Below, one piece after another: positions 11,173-22,162 of a DNA stretch of 64,000 bases. A program made the translations under genes and the position numbers. Numbering within the stretch: position 1 is the stretch's first letter; each line of letters opens with the position of its first letter. The notes below the pieces were generated by a model. That model saw only the letters and a program-made list of their open reading frames with translations. It had not been told where the DNA came from and made no database searches. Where the stretch lies: contig JBAIAA010000525.1 in NCBI GenBank assembly GCA_037893245.1, positions 310,001 through 374,000 on the forward strand. Direction: 5' to 3'. This DNA comes from Crossaster papposus (taxonomy: Eukaryota > Echinodermata > Asteroidea > Velatida > Solasteridae).

Positions 11173-12187
11173 ATGCAAACAACACAAATGTTGCACGAAT
11201 CTCGGGCAACATTCGTGCGGACATTTATCGACACTGTGACAAATGCGAACATTTCGCGCATATTTTGCGAATAATGAACGTCGTGCGACATTCATGCAAC
11301 ATTCGTACATGTGTCGCGCGATTATCTTGCGAATAGCTCGCGTTTGCGTCTTTGGCAAAGTCGCCTGTTCTCAAAAAGTACTTGTTCTCATTTCTCTTGT
11401 TCTCTCTCTTTTTTCATTACGCAAACAGTTCGTGAATAGCTCGAGAAATGATCGGACGAACTTCGCTGCTTTTGCGAGACATGCGCAAGACATTCCCCAA
11501 ACTGTCGGGGTTTCACGAAGAGTTCGCGAAACATCACGCACGTCGTGAGTAGGTCGTGCGCATATGACGAAGCTTTTAAGACATTTTCAAAGGCAAATCA
11601 CGAGCAAATTACAAGGGGAGATGCTGAAAACTTTTTACAAATTCTCGCCGAACTAAAAACGTCTCCCGCGAACAATTGTTCGCGGAGGTTCGAAAGCGCC
11701 GTCAATTGTTCGCGGGAGTCGTTCCTACAGTTTGGAAAATGTCTCGTCCGATCGTTTCTCGAGCTATTCACTAACTGTTCGCGTACTTCTTGAGAACAGG
11801 TGGCTTTGCCAAAGAAGCAAACGCGAGCCTTTCGCAAGATAATTGCGCGACATATGTACGAATGTCGCATGAATGTCGCACGACGTTTATTATTCGCGAA
11901 ATATGCGCAAAATGTTCGCATGTGTCGCGAAATGTCTGCACGAATGTTGCCCGAGATTCCTGCAGTATTCGTGTTGTTCGCATTTTAGTCGCATGTTCTT
12001 CGTGTATGTGGACTGGCCATAGCTCGGCAAATCTACACACAACATTCGCACATACGTTGTGAGAACTACGCACAAACTGCATCGTTGCGACACATTTAAA
12101 AAAAAACTTCTCCGAATGTTGGATTTTGCAATTTTTTTGACATTCGCATTCTTTGCGAATCGTTCGCGTGCCCCGTAAAAACCCACC
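11173..12187. mobile_element. Foldback element with long inverted arms, left arm truncated
   Basis: The sequence from 11173 reads GCAAACAACACAAATGTTGC and onward as the inverted partner of 11800-11985; both arms share ATTCGTGCGGACATTTC-like and GACGTTCATTATTCGCG-like stretches. The right arm continues to 12187, ending GGGGCACGCG-type sequence (inverted) next to TTA. The left arm lacks about 200 bp of this end. No protein is encoded; open frames here are products of the arms. A half copy of the same family is at 26574-26968. Confidence 0.65.
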
Positions 12188-12480
12188 CTTAATAGGACGC
12201 TAATTGTTAGGACACTTAATTTGCATTTCCAGCTTGTTTGGTTTCAAAGTTATAATAAAAAACGGGAAATGGCGGCCAATTGGACGCCATCATGGATTTT
12301 GGAAAGAGATCCAAGAGGATTTCTGGGATTTTTAGTGTGTCAATCTACTTATATTATTGGACTTATTCTGAACAATTCAGCTTGTTGTGAGCTATATCCA
12401 GGTTATAACTAAAAGTTTGGCCTACCATCAAACCTCGCTGTGCTTTCGGACTATGACAGAAGCAGGCGCATGTCTATGAA

Positions 12481-12514
<34 letters not shown>

Positions 12515-13660
12515 TTTAGCCTCCCCAAACTTTTGTCAAATCAAGTACTGGTGTTAAATTTGACCTACATGTAGTGCGCATGCGTGTGTGAAATAAAGCC
12601 CTCTGATTGGTCGATACGGAATTATGGGATATGTTAACAATAGTCGATGTTAAATTGTTGTATTTAGTCCACAAAATCATTTGTTTTACCATAATATGTA
12701 ATTATTTAAACGATTCCCTGATTGAATTTTGATTTTTGTGCAAACATAGTTAAAAATTTGCGTTACATTTTATTCGTTTTCAAATTTTGACACTATTCAT
12801 AAAAACTAGTTGTGACATCGTCGTGGACAAAAAAGCGTAGTATAAAACTAACAACGGCAATGGCTATGTGTGTAGTACGTATTCAGTAGGAATAGGTTAT
12901 TATTGTATATGGATGTGTAATAAGTCAGTTATTGGTAATATTTCATTACGTAATTTGTCCATGCAGTTAATATGTACAAAATGTTAAAACAGTACACATT
13001 TTCGCTAGATTGACGAGCAAATGACGTGATATCCCCGTACATTTTTTGCTATCAGAGTGTACACCAAAATTGGTGTTAAAAAAATTTGATTCCCAAACTG
13101 GTGTTATTTAACACCCAAATCTCTGCTCAATATAAACACCCGGAAATAATCAAATTTTACACCATTGGTGTACAATTTAACATAACAGTTTTTGCAGTGC
13201 AGAAGGCGCCTGAATGAAAAAACAAATTAAGGTCAAGATGCAGTCTTGTTTTGTGTAATTAATTGCTGAATCCGCTCGCATATCACATACGCTATGTTAC
13301 ATATCAATAGACTATGATAGAGTTGGGGTTTGGAAGCAATTACAATGTAAAGGCAGACAGTAGAAAACAGAACTGCAATGTCACCATAATTAATAATATG
13401 AACACAATTGACTAGTACAGTAGTTCAATACACTTTTAAACATTGTATAAATGTAACGTCCCATGACACAGCTGGACCTTATCCCATCATGACATTATTA
13501 CTTGCTATGCCTACAATCCCCGCAATGAATTGGGCAATTTGCCCGTGAATTGGGAAACTTGCCCGGAAATTATATGACTTTAGCAAAGCCATCTTCCCCA
13601 CACAGTACATGTATGTTAAGGGGAACCTTGTTAAGATAAATGGAGAAAATAATAAGTTAC
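12188..13660. other. CEP104 intron with a pure 31-bp poly(G) run
   Basis: Unique-looking AT-rich DNA. An unbroken run of G occupies 12483-12513. Several TGGTGTTAAA/TTAACACCA words in both orientations occur at about 12550 and 13060-13190 and may mark a decayed MITE. No gene recognised. Confidence 0.45.
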
Positions 13661-13795
13661 CATATCTCCGATTCTAGCCATCAGGTCTGGTGTGACAACT
13701 TCCAATGAATGAATGGTGTCTGATTTGGGTGGTTTGTGCTTTGGAATCCAGTCTTCATAAAGTAACCTCAACAGACTTAACGCAGACATATATAC
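13661..13795 (-). CDS. CEP104: CEP104 exon, middle of the TOG domain
   Basis: A 135-bp exon, exactly 45 codons, with acceptor TTTCAG before 13795 and donor GATATG|GTAACT after 13661. It starts VYMSALSLLRLLYEDWIPKH and ends ..LMARIGDM. The corresponding segment of vertebrate CEP104 has the shared YIPKHK-type motif followed by a Leu-rich helix ending in TRTGD. It is phase 0 at both ends, joining the exon at 14078 and the one at 5801. The motif IPKHKPPK sits at codons 17-24. The helical HEAT-like pattern expected of a TOG repeat is visible. The intron to the next exon is 7.9 kb, filled by the Harbinger cluster and foldback element. Confidence 0.85.
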
Positions 13796-14077
13796 CTGAA
13801 ATAAACAAAAGAGTGGTATATACATATCGTATGCATGTATCAGTACTTACAAGTAACAATAATACATGTATTTTTGCTTGTGCAAGATTAAGGGTGCCTA
13901 CATAGGTCATTGTAGGGGAAGTGGCTTGAAATAACTGAATAAATAAAATAACCAGGGCTATACATTATTTCTTATACCATTGTTTGTTCCACTTTGGTCT
14001 AAACATTGATTCTCAATTCGCTTTTCTTCCCCATTTCATTAATGCAAACCAAAGAGCACTATGATAGATCTACTCAC

Positions 14078-14245
14078 AGCAAGGACCTTATCGTTGAGTC
14101 CCTTGGACGATACATATGTTATTGCTTTAAGCACATTCCGCATTTCATCTTTATTGGTTGTTTCTGTTTCATTCTCAAGTTTTTGTTTTATTTCTGCGAG
14201 CGCTTCTTCTCTAAATGTCCAGTTTTTAGAAAATAGCTTGGCAAC
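14078..14245 (-). CDS. CEP104: CEP104 exon, first TOG helices
   Basis: A 168-bp exon (56 codons), acceptor TTCTACAG before 14245 and donor GCT|GTGAGT after 14078. It begins VAKLFSKNWTFREEALAEIK, which matches the CEP104 TOG start (WSYREDAL motif), and ends SSKGLNDKVLA. The W-x-x-R-E-x-A-L motif (codons 9-16) is typical of TOG repeats, where the helix precedes the tubulin-contacting loop. Phase 0 at both ends. Uncertainty is limited to exact splice positions. Confidence 0.88.
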
Positions 14246-14338
14246 CTGTAGAACAGAAAACAATATAAATATATATAAATTACAATAACATGTATAACCA
14301 AGAATATTAGGCAAAAGCACACACAGCTCCAACTAATA

Positions 14339-14373
14339 CCCCCTCCCCTCCCCTCCCCTCCCCTCCCCTCCCC
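14339..14373. repeat. (CCCCT)n microsatellite
   Basis: About seven uninterrupted copies of the CCCCT pentamer in the CEP104 intron. Confidence 0.95.
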
Positions 14374-15321
14374 AAATAAAACCTTATTATACAATAAAAC
14401 AAAGTTATTACCAATAAAAGATACAGACTGAAATCAAACCGTATTCTATGGCAAATAAATAATGTTTGAATATTTGATAGTGTTCACATTTTACATGGGT
14501 TTGATACATACATAAGTATGTAGCAAATGTCTAATTCTGTGACTACTTCAAACATTTTGAATCTTTCTTAGTTTTCTGGGCAATTAAGAGCGCTTTTTGG
14601 ATTAGAATTAGGAATTCAAATTGTACATCCAGAATTGTTTGCTAACTGAAAACAACCGAAAACATGTTTTACTGCCATGACAATGTTATGTACACTGATA
14701 ATGTGCACGGCGAAACTCCGAATTCTGGTGAATTTGTTTATGCTCCTGAAGATGTGAAACCGTTTTTGTTCTTGAATGGAATCAAAGTTTTGCTCATGAA
14801 AATGAAAATATAGTTCATTCCATAAATTAAGGGGCCAACTGTGGTCCAGTAATTACGGTGTTTGACTCATGTACGATGGTACGTGGGTTCGAACCCTTGC
14901 AGGGAACATGGTGCGTGTGTTCTTGGGCAAGACGCTTTGCTACAATTGCCCCTCTCCAGAGCCGTAGATAGAGAAAGTTTTGACATGGGAGACTCGAAAC
15001 GGCTAGGTCACGAGGTGTGTGGAGCCATTTTGTTTCCAAAGTGCCGCGGTGTTTAGCGTTAACGTTTACGGCGTGTACGTATTTTGTTTAGGTGTAAAAT
15101 TGGCTGTAGTAACAGTACACCAATACAAGGTTCACAGCCATTCTACTCGGAAGAAAACATGAAAAGGCAAGTTGAAGACAAGTTCTAGATTTTGTGAGCA
15201 CGATGAGTTGTTAAACTAGCCTAAGCAATTTGGCAAAGATTTCGCGAAAATATTTGCGATTTTACAAGACTTGTAACACTGTGTAAATAAGCTCACTTGT
15301 AACGTGCGAATGGTGACGCAG

Positions 15322-15889
15322 GACAACTCGTACGCCAATCAACTCGTACGCGGTCCAATTCGTACGCGGTTTAAATATGTGGTTCACGGGTACGGGTGGT
15401 GTTGATAAATTAAAAAGGTAGATACTTTGGGCATCCAAGGCGAATCTATTCTCTATTCTCTATTTTATTTCTCGGGAAACATCAACAAATGCACAGACCA
15501 AAATTACAAAGAATACACGATGTTAGGCATTATTAACCTTTTTGGCATTATTAACCTTGTATTTTTGTCAACAATTGTATTTCCATGTAAATGTAACAAT
15601 TAATGTACAACAAGTTGCATGAGATTCAGTCTGTTCAGTCTCATCTCTTTCGGTTTTTAAGAATATTATTGCTTAAGACTTTCCTTTTTACAAAGGCATT
15701 CGTGTAAAATTGTACTAACTACTATTGTTTGTTCATCTTGGTTTAAATTTCGTAATCATCGTTTGACATAACTTAATAGATATTTTTTGACTAATGTTTT
15801 CGTTTGATTAGTATTTTTAAGATAACAAACAAATATTTGGCACGCGTACGAGTTGGACCGCGTACGAGTTGGTTCGCATACGAGTTGTC
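15322..15889. mobile_element. Small inverted-repeat element with ACTCGTACGCG repeats
   Basis: The left end GACAACTCGTACGCC followed by two more ACTCGTACGCGG words is mirrored at the right by CGCGTACGAGTTGG words ending CGAGTTGTC. The interior (about 470 bp) is AT-rich and non-coding. No clear target duplication. Confidence 0.6.
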
Positions 15890-16188
15890 ATGTCTGATTT
15901 GTATGGCACCAGAAAATACAAATGTTCTGGTTTAAAATACATGTACCGGTATGCCCAACTGGATTGCATGTACACTGCTTTTACATTTTTTTATTTTGTA
16001 TTAAGCATGCCTTATAGTTGTCTGTTCAAATGATTACACTTTTCAAATTTAGTATTAACAACACCCTTTTTTTTCCTTTGTGTAGGAGAACTTTTCTGGA
16101 CGGCAAAGAAAGCCTCAACAGGCTGACAACAAGTTGAAGTTCCTGCAAGTCTCTACAACTAGCTTATCACAAGGATTTCCACAACAAA

Positions 16189-16532
16189 GTGGCTATTTTT
16201 ACGTGACCGTAACCCTACTATTTTTACGTGATATAACTGGTTCCCGACACAGACAAGGGGAACTCAATACGCGCGGAACATATTGACAGCCATAATTCAC
16301 CAAAATAAATGGATGCAATCCCTAGTTAATTGTATACAGTCTCTAGTTTTTTCGTATACACGACATACCTGTTTCTATTAACCAAAATTATTGGTTAATA
16401 ATCTCATCTAGATGTCGTGTATACTTAATACTAGGAACTGTATACAATTAATTAGGGACTGCGCATGCGCAACCCATACTCGCATAAAAATAGCAAAAGT
16501 ACGTAGGTTTACGGTCACGTAAAAATAGCCAC
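16189..16532. mobile_element. 344-bp MITE-like inverted repeat
   Basis: GTGGCTATTTTTACGTGACC at the left is matched by the inverse complement ending at 16532, with GTAACC/GGTTTAC just inside. Between the arms lies another palindromic unit (16315-16462). Confidence 0.65.
16315..16462. repeat. 148-bp palindromic element
   Basis: GCAATCCCTAGTTAATTGTA at the left pairs with TACAATTAATTAGGGACTGC at the right. Inner arms include TATACACGACAT and its complement around an AACCAAAATTATTGGTT centre. It can fold almost end to end and codes for nothing. Confidence 0.7.
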
Positions 16533-16834
16533 AGCCTTTCCACAAAGGGCACTTGACTTTGGAAAGTTGGAGAACACTGTTTAGGAATGAGAAATCTTTT
16601 TCCTCATCATATTGCCGTTTGTGCCATGACATTTGTAAAAAGGAAAGTAAATTAAAATTAATTGATACATGCAATAGAAGCATTGTTTCACATGTACCTT
16701 TACTTTTGTTGTTAGTTTTATAAACTTTTTGGCTACTCGTGCAAAGCAGTTTTGGCTGACACTCAGCAGTGGTGTAACTATTCCCCACCCCCTGACCCCC
16801 CCCCATCCTTTCAATTTTAGAATGTCAAGGTGTG

Positions 16835-16854
16835 CCCCCCCCCCCCCCCCCCCC
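16835..16854. repeat. Poly(C) run
   Basis: Twenty consecutive C, preceded by shorter C runs near 16790-16804. Confidence 0.9.
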
Positions 16855-17910
16855 TACAAACTCAACGCAAGTTACGCTGCTGGTACTTGAAGTACGCTGA
16901 TGTTACTGGTTCAAATCAATTGCTGCTATCATGGATCAGGATTTGTCAGGAACACTTTGAAAATGAACAAATATTGTTGACCTAGCCAGATCAAAATGAA
17001 CTGCTTTGACTTGAGTGGCTGTATTGAGCTTTGATTTGTAAAAACATGTGTGTTCATTCCAAACAAGCAGTATTACAAATGAATGTGTCACCCGAGGAAC
17101 ATGTACACTCTGAAGGAAAAATGCTTTGCCTTAAAATAGCCTAGTAATTTTGGCAAAGGAAATAATAGCCAAAGATTCAAAATTCAAGTTGTTTTTGTTA
17201 CAAGAACAAATGGATTTTAACTGTATTTCATTGGTTTACTTTTACGTGTTAACCTACTTGGAAATGAATCCAGGCTAAATGACAATCAAACTTAAAACTT
17301 AAACACTTCAAATTGACTTTTTTGTAGAAAATTAAATATCTAAGAAATTAAAACATCCAGCTGGGTCGTACTTTTGACTAATTTTGTTTGTTGTGACTTA
17401 AATATATTTCTGTTTGGCCTGGCATTTCAATACATCATATACATGTACATACAGTATACTTCATTCTTGGCATTAACAACAAAATAAATTCTTAAAGAAA
17501 ACAAAAGAATACAAAACACGAAATCAGTGCTTCAGCTCTTTGGGTAAATAGTTCTTTTCAAAAATGACTTTCCCAATTACTTTTGTAGCCTGAAACTGTT
17601 TTATTTTTTAATTAGCTCTATAGGTTTGTGTCATTTTGAGCAGTTTTTCAATGACGACGATTGATCAGCCAAGTCGTGCGTAAAACGCATGCAGCGAGTG
17701 TGTGTAACTACTAAACACGGATAGCGCGCGGCGTTACATGGAAACAAAATGGCTTCTAATCCGTAATTGTCGCAACTCTCTCTATCTACGGCTCTGCCTC
17801 TCTCCACCCAGGAGTAATGGGTACCTGTGAAGGGTGAACAGGGGTAATAAATGTAAGGCGCTTTGATACACCCACATTGCGTGAGTCTAAAGCGCTATAT
17901 AAAAAACTTT

Positions 17911-18479
17911 CGACGTGCACATATTACATGTAGGCCCTAATTTAACAATTCACATGTTTATTTATATTCATAAATTTCCTTGAAATAATGGTATGCAAGA
18001 TCTTTTGATAAATTAGAAGAGTAGGAATCATGAACACCCTTAAATATCTTAATTCGTTTAAAAAAGGGTTTCCAGTGAAAAGTGGGACGCTCAAATGCCA
18101 TCATTACTTTAAGACACCCAATAATCTGTTTCATGCCATGTTTTTAGAACTGTAGATAACCTGGGCAATTTTAGAAAAAAACCATCAAAGGATTAATTAA
18201 TAAGTGGCTCTTTTGTTCTTTTTCTTTTCTTTTTTGGCACAAAATAAAAGTTTCTCGTGTACAGATTTTTTTTAATTTGTCTTTTAATTATTGTATTATT
18301 ATTATTATTTTTTTTTTTTATTTTTTTTTTGGGGGGGAAGTCACACCATTGCCTGATATTTCAATTTATAACAACAAACGTCCACAAATTAAGCCTTGCA
18401 AATGTACAATGTACCCATTGTCAATATACCCACAAAGTTTCAAAAAGTAAGATATTTGGGGGACACCAAAATATATTAC
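17911..18479. other. CEP104 intron, T-rich
   Basis: Long T runs at 18220-18330. No gene recognised. Confidence 0.4.
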
Positions 18480-18657
18480 CAATTCTTGTCCAAATACATC
18501 AATAGCTGTTGCAGCTTGTCGTAATGCATTGTCATTCATTGGTTCTGCATGATCAAATGGTATTTCCCCAGTCATCATCGAGTCACTCAAAGCTTCATCT
18601 TTTTCTGCCATATCATCTTGGTCAGGCTTACTTGGCAGGGCTTCTGGTACGTCATTT
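18480..18657 (-). CDS. CEP104: CEP104 exon, linker leading into the TOG domain
   Basis: A 178-bp exon, acceptor CTTTAAG before 18657 and donor TTG|GTAATA after 18480. One base completes the CAA codon begun by the exon at 32875; 59 codons follow. The first half is acidic (PSKPDQDDMAEKDEALSDSM) and looks disordered. The last part, EPMNDNALRQAATAIDVFGQ, matches the conserved EPLTEKALREA/AIDVLGE block just before the CEP104 TOG domain. Ends phase 0, as the exon at 14245 requires. This block makes the gene identification firm. Confidence 0.88.
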
Positions 18658-19299
18658 CTTAAAGAGATGCATTTAATAAGTTTGTAACAAGAATCAAAAT
18701 GATCACAAATAAACTATATTGTAGACCAAAGGGCCTTTTCTGCAAAATACCACAAATCTTAGTTGATTTTGGTAGTTCCTACTTTTGCACAAATTCTTAT
18801 AGACCAGTTCCCAAATATATTCAAATTCATGCACACATGTGCATAAAAGGGCCGACGGGCAAGAAACGAAATCGGCCCGATAAAATGTACAGGGGTCCAA
18901 ACAATTTTGTCATTTTCTCTCAATTTCTGCATGATTTGTCATATTTGAAAACGGAAACGTGTCTGAAATCATCATAGGCCCTATGTGTTACTTTCTGGCC
19001 TTAGTGGGTTTTTTGGGGGGTACTAAATAACAACTTGATGGGAATGATTTTGTCCCGTACGCACGAGGTCGAGGGTAATCAGCCTGGCGCTTTTCCCCCA
19101 CGGCGTGAATCACATTGGGTTTTTTTTATTTAAATGTTTGTTTTTCCTTGCAGAAAAAACAACTCCTTAGGCCTATATGTTTACAAAACTATAAGTGTAT
19201 GCATGTACAACTTAAAAAGGCTATTTTTTTTACCGAATTCTAAGACATAAATTGTATCCCAAATTAGACCAGTAAAGACCCACCACCGCAAACAAAACT
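18658..19299. other. CEP104 intron, no gene recognised
   Basis: Mixed AT-rich DNA. Antiparallel open frames at 18700-18977 have no recognisable similarity. Confidence 0.4.
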
Positions 19300-19560
19300 A
19301 ATTATTATTAATTATTTCTGAGACCAAGGATGCCTCAAAAGCGCTTTAGGCACTGTAGCTCGCAAGCCTGAAGAAAGTGAGAAGAAGGTACAGTTTTAGA
19401 GGTGGGAGGAAAACCCCAAAAAAAGATTCTGGGGAAAACACACGTAATCAGGTAGGGACAAAAAAACACCAATCCACACATTAGCATATAGGCGGGGTTC
19501 GAACCCGGCTCATACTAATGGTGGAAGGCGAGGAAAGAACCGCTACGCCAACCTAACTCC
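19300..19560 (-). mobile_element. tRNA-derived SINE, minus strand
   Basis: On the minus strand the sequence reads an A-box-like TTGGCGTAGCGGTT (near 19550), then the B box GGGTTCGAACCCC (about 19495-19507). It ends with TGCCTAAAGCGCTTTTGAGG and a short (AAT) tail near 19300. The tail is the same as in the copy at 31230-31316. Confidence 0.7.
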
Positions 19561-20879
19561 CAAAGGAAACAAAGGTTTGCTAAGGAAACAAACATAGGAA
19601 ATTAGCATAATACTTAAAACCGGAGAATGACTCTAACAGAAAGATCCTACAGGAAACGCAACGATTATCTCAAATTAACCCTTGACCAAACAAAAACAAA
19701 TTAAGCGATATTCAAAACATAATTACTCCAAACATAATTAAAACATAATTAAACCAAACTAAGGAGCCGAAGCGTTTACAAAAGGAAAACCCTCGATAAA
19801 CTGAAAAACGAAAACAAAAAAACCAAAGAGATCAGGCGCCGAGGCGGACCTTGAGATATTGCTCGAGACGGCACAGAAAATCCAAACTGTTCACTTTTGT
19901 ATTCTTGTCAAATTTAGCCTCGTTTCTTGAAAACCAAATAATTCGCCGGAAAATAGTGAAGTTATGTGCCGTCTAAAATGACATCTTTTTAGTATTCGCG
20001 TCTGGTGGGTACGCGCTGGTATTGTTAATCCCACCCAAGTAACGACCGCGCCACTATAACCCACCGGCTTGACTACTCTGCACTCGACAAAACGGTGGTT
20101 TAATGTTTATCGTCGAGCGCAGTGCGGACACAGACCAGATTTTTTAGATTTACGAAGGTGACCTCCGGTGATAGGCACATTATGTAAAACCCTGAAGTTA
20201 AACGAAATGTGCTTGAACAAAAGTTTAATAAACAGTGTGCGTTTCCATACAGTGGCCCAGTCCAATTACCAGGGCGGGTGCGCCGTACCCGAGATTATGT
20301 TCATTTTGGACTCGACTATGGTTGCAAGGTGTTCGTTAAGGTGGATTTGTCGCTAGTCCTTAACTAAAGCACCGTTTTTGCGAAAATGTACAAGAACAAT
20401 GCGATAAAAAACAGGTTGCGTTTCACAATGTGGCAGGCTCCCACGCGTCAATCCTCGGTCTGCAATCAGCAGAGACAGGCCACACAAGTAAACCATTGAA
20501 CCCGCCACTTGCCGGGTTTGTCCGACAAGATGCTGGCGACATGAACTTCCTGCATGGCGGCAATCTTGCTGTTTATATGTTTATATTCACCATCTCCATC
20601 TCTCCCTGAGGGGAAGGAAGGTACACGGTGTCCCGATGACAAACTCTACTCTGTGCCCCCAGATAAAATCAAAAATCAACTTCTTGATTCTCTTAATTTT
20701 TTCTTTTGTGTGCGGGGATTTTGGAAAGAACAAAAGTGTATGGAAACCCTCCCTTTCATAGACAAATTACACTCTCTTCACTCCTGTAAACGTTTTTGGA
20801 CTACCCCCAATTTTTCCTCCCACATACTATTTAACCAATCTCCGAAACCAAAAGTGATACCAATAAGTTTAAAGAAAGG
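19561..20879. other. CEP104 intron; one unexplained 139-codon open frame
   Basis: Repetitive AACATAATTA words lie at about 19700-19750. A plus-strand frame at 20554-20973 is open for 139 codons, but its last part lies in the interspersed repeat at 20880-21050 and no family was recognised. It is probably chance or part of a retroelement. Confidence 0.35.
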
Positions 20880-21050
20880 CGCCCATAGTGTAGGCATATT
20901 TGCAATTTTGTGTATTGTTTTTGTTAAAAGCAAAAACTCACTTGATTTTGTAAGAAAGTATCGTAAGCTTTAAAACAAATTAGGGTGGCATTTTTTCTAA
21001 ACATTCTAAGGGTATGAAATCCAAGATGGCGTCCAAAATGGCCGCCGAAC
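20880..21050 (+). repeat. Interspersed repeat, copy 1
   Basis: About 170 bp shared, in opposite orientation, with 25600-25775. Common words are CATAGTGTAGGCATATT, CAAAAACTCACTTGATTTTG, TAGGGTGGCATTTTTTCT and AAATCCAAGATGGC. No ends or target duplications were resolved. Confidence 0.7.
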
Positions 21051-21621
21051 ACTAATAATGCGATATCTTCGCGAATACATGTGATACAATTACAAATTAC
21101 AAAGTGTCTAAATATGTTTTCTGAGACTAGGAATCTAATAGAATCATCACATTTATGTTATATGTACACTGCAAATTTATTGGTCAATTATAATGTTGGG
21201 TAAACCGTTTTCACCACTCGTTGGTCAAAAATGCTGAATGTTGGTAAACATTATTATTTGCCCAACACATATCTTTGTCTTTTACTAAATTATTGGTCAA
21301 TGAATGTATTACCCAAGAATTGGTCAACGGGAGTGCGGCATGAACATAGACTTGCCCATGCCTAAATCTACCTGCAAAAAGTGCATGCAATTTGCCACGA
21401 GTGATATGCATCTAAACCTAATATTAAAGTGTACTTTAGATTATCTTTAAAGTAATTTTCATTACTGGAATTTTTTTTGCATTTTAATTGCAAAATGGTA
21501 GGCCGTTGTTTGCTTTTTTCTTATATGGCGGACTAGGTTTTTAACCAACACAAAAGCAAAGTTCCCGCACCGCCGGCCAATCGTGCACACAGCTAGTACA
21601 TATATGTACATTGTACATTAT
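21051..21621. other. CEP104 intron with short TTGGTCAA repeats
   Basis: TTGGTCAA/TTGACCAA-type words recur at 21177-21330. Nothing coding. Confidence 0.4.
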
Positions 21622-21764
21622 ACAATTGTTGCCTGCTGTGACATGGTCCATGGCGTTTTGTACACCCGAGGGGGCAAATGGCACCCGAGGCGAAGCCGAG
21701 GGTGCCATTTGCCCCCGAGGGTGTACAAAACGCCATGGACCATGTCACAGCAGGCAACAATTGT
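21622..21764. repeat. 143-bp near-perfect palindrome
   Basis: The left arm starts ACAATTGTTGCCTGCTGTGA and runs to the GAAGC centre at about 21692. The right arm is its reverse complement, ending CAGGCAACAATTGT, with only a few mismatches at the CCCGAG/CCCTCG positions. It could form a hairpin of about 69 bp. It looks like a palindromic MITE; the two arms also create mirrored open frames that are not genes. Confidence 0.85.
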
Positions 21765-22162
21765 TTTGTTATACCACGGTAATAGATTCTTACGGAGAAA
21801 ATAAGGCAAAATTGAAACAGAAAAAAAGCAGACGAACAGCATAAACGAAAGCCGGTGTAAACAACAATGGCGGTCGTCAGTCGTTGCCGGAAGTGCTAAC
21901 TTCACTGTTCCCTGTTTACATCGCACAGGAACATACATCAATTTACGTAGTACCAGCTAATATAACACAGCGCCATGTCAAAGGTTGCTAGACTCTAATA
22001 TCAGTCGCTTCCAAGCCCAAGTGTACACCTTTCATTAAGATACAGCTCAAGGCTGTGGATTGAGCTTTGTCTCTGTACTGAGGTCTTGCCCATCGGTAGG
22101 TCGTGGAGTTCCTTCATGTAGCTCTTTCTCTGGACATATTTCACCAAGACTAGTTCCGCTTC
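21765..22162. other. Flank of the BEL/Pao remnant
   Basis: No gene recognised. On the minus strand a short stretch after 22163 may be decayed pol linker sequence. Confidence 0.35.

Larger units (their letters stand above)
14957..17796. mobile_element. hAT-like non-autonomous TIR element, 2840 bp
   Basis: The left end CAGAGCCGTAGATAGAG and the right end CTCTATCTACGGCTCTG are perfectly inverted. Imperfect inversion continues inward for about 100 bp (GCCATTTTGTTTCC on the left; GGAAACAAAATGGC on the right). The flanks CCCCTCTC (14949-14956) and CCTCTCTC (17797-17804) form an 8-bp duplication with one mismatch, which together with CAGAG ends fits hAT. No transposase was recognised inside. It carries three smaller inverted-repeat structures. 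Confidence 0.75.
14824..17910 (+). mobile_element. tRNA-derived SINE split by a 2.84-kb insertion
   Basis: The head at 14824-14956 has an A-box-like TGGTCCAGT and a canonical B box GGTTCGAACCC (14887-14897), followed by CTTGGGCAAGACGCTTTGC, a segment seen in many animal SINE and LINE tails. The body resumes at 17797 with CTCTCCACCCAGGAG, GGGTACCTGTGAAGG and the tail AAAGCGCTATATAAA. Its two parts are separated by the TIR element at 14957-17796. It is a SINE rather than a functional tRNA gene: no acceptor stem closes. Confidence 0.75.

Noticed and set aside
14887-14897. tRNA gene
   Set aside because: A B-box is present but no cloverleaf closes and the rest is a SINE body; the same holds at 19496 and 30971.
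20554-20973. 139-codon frame as a host gene
   Set aside because: Its end lies in an interspersed repeat and no splice or family evidence supports it.
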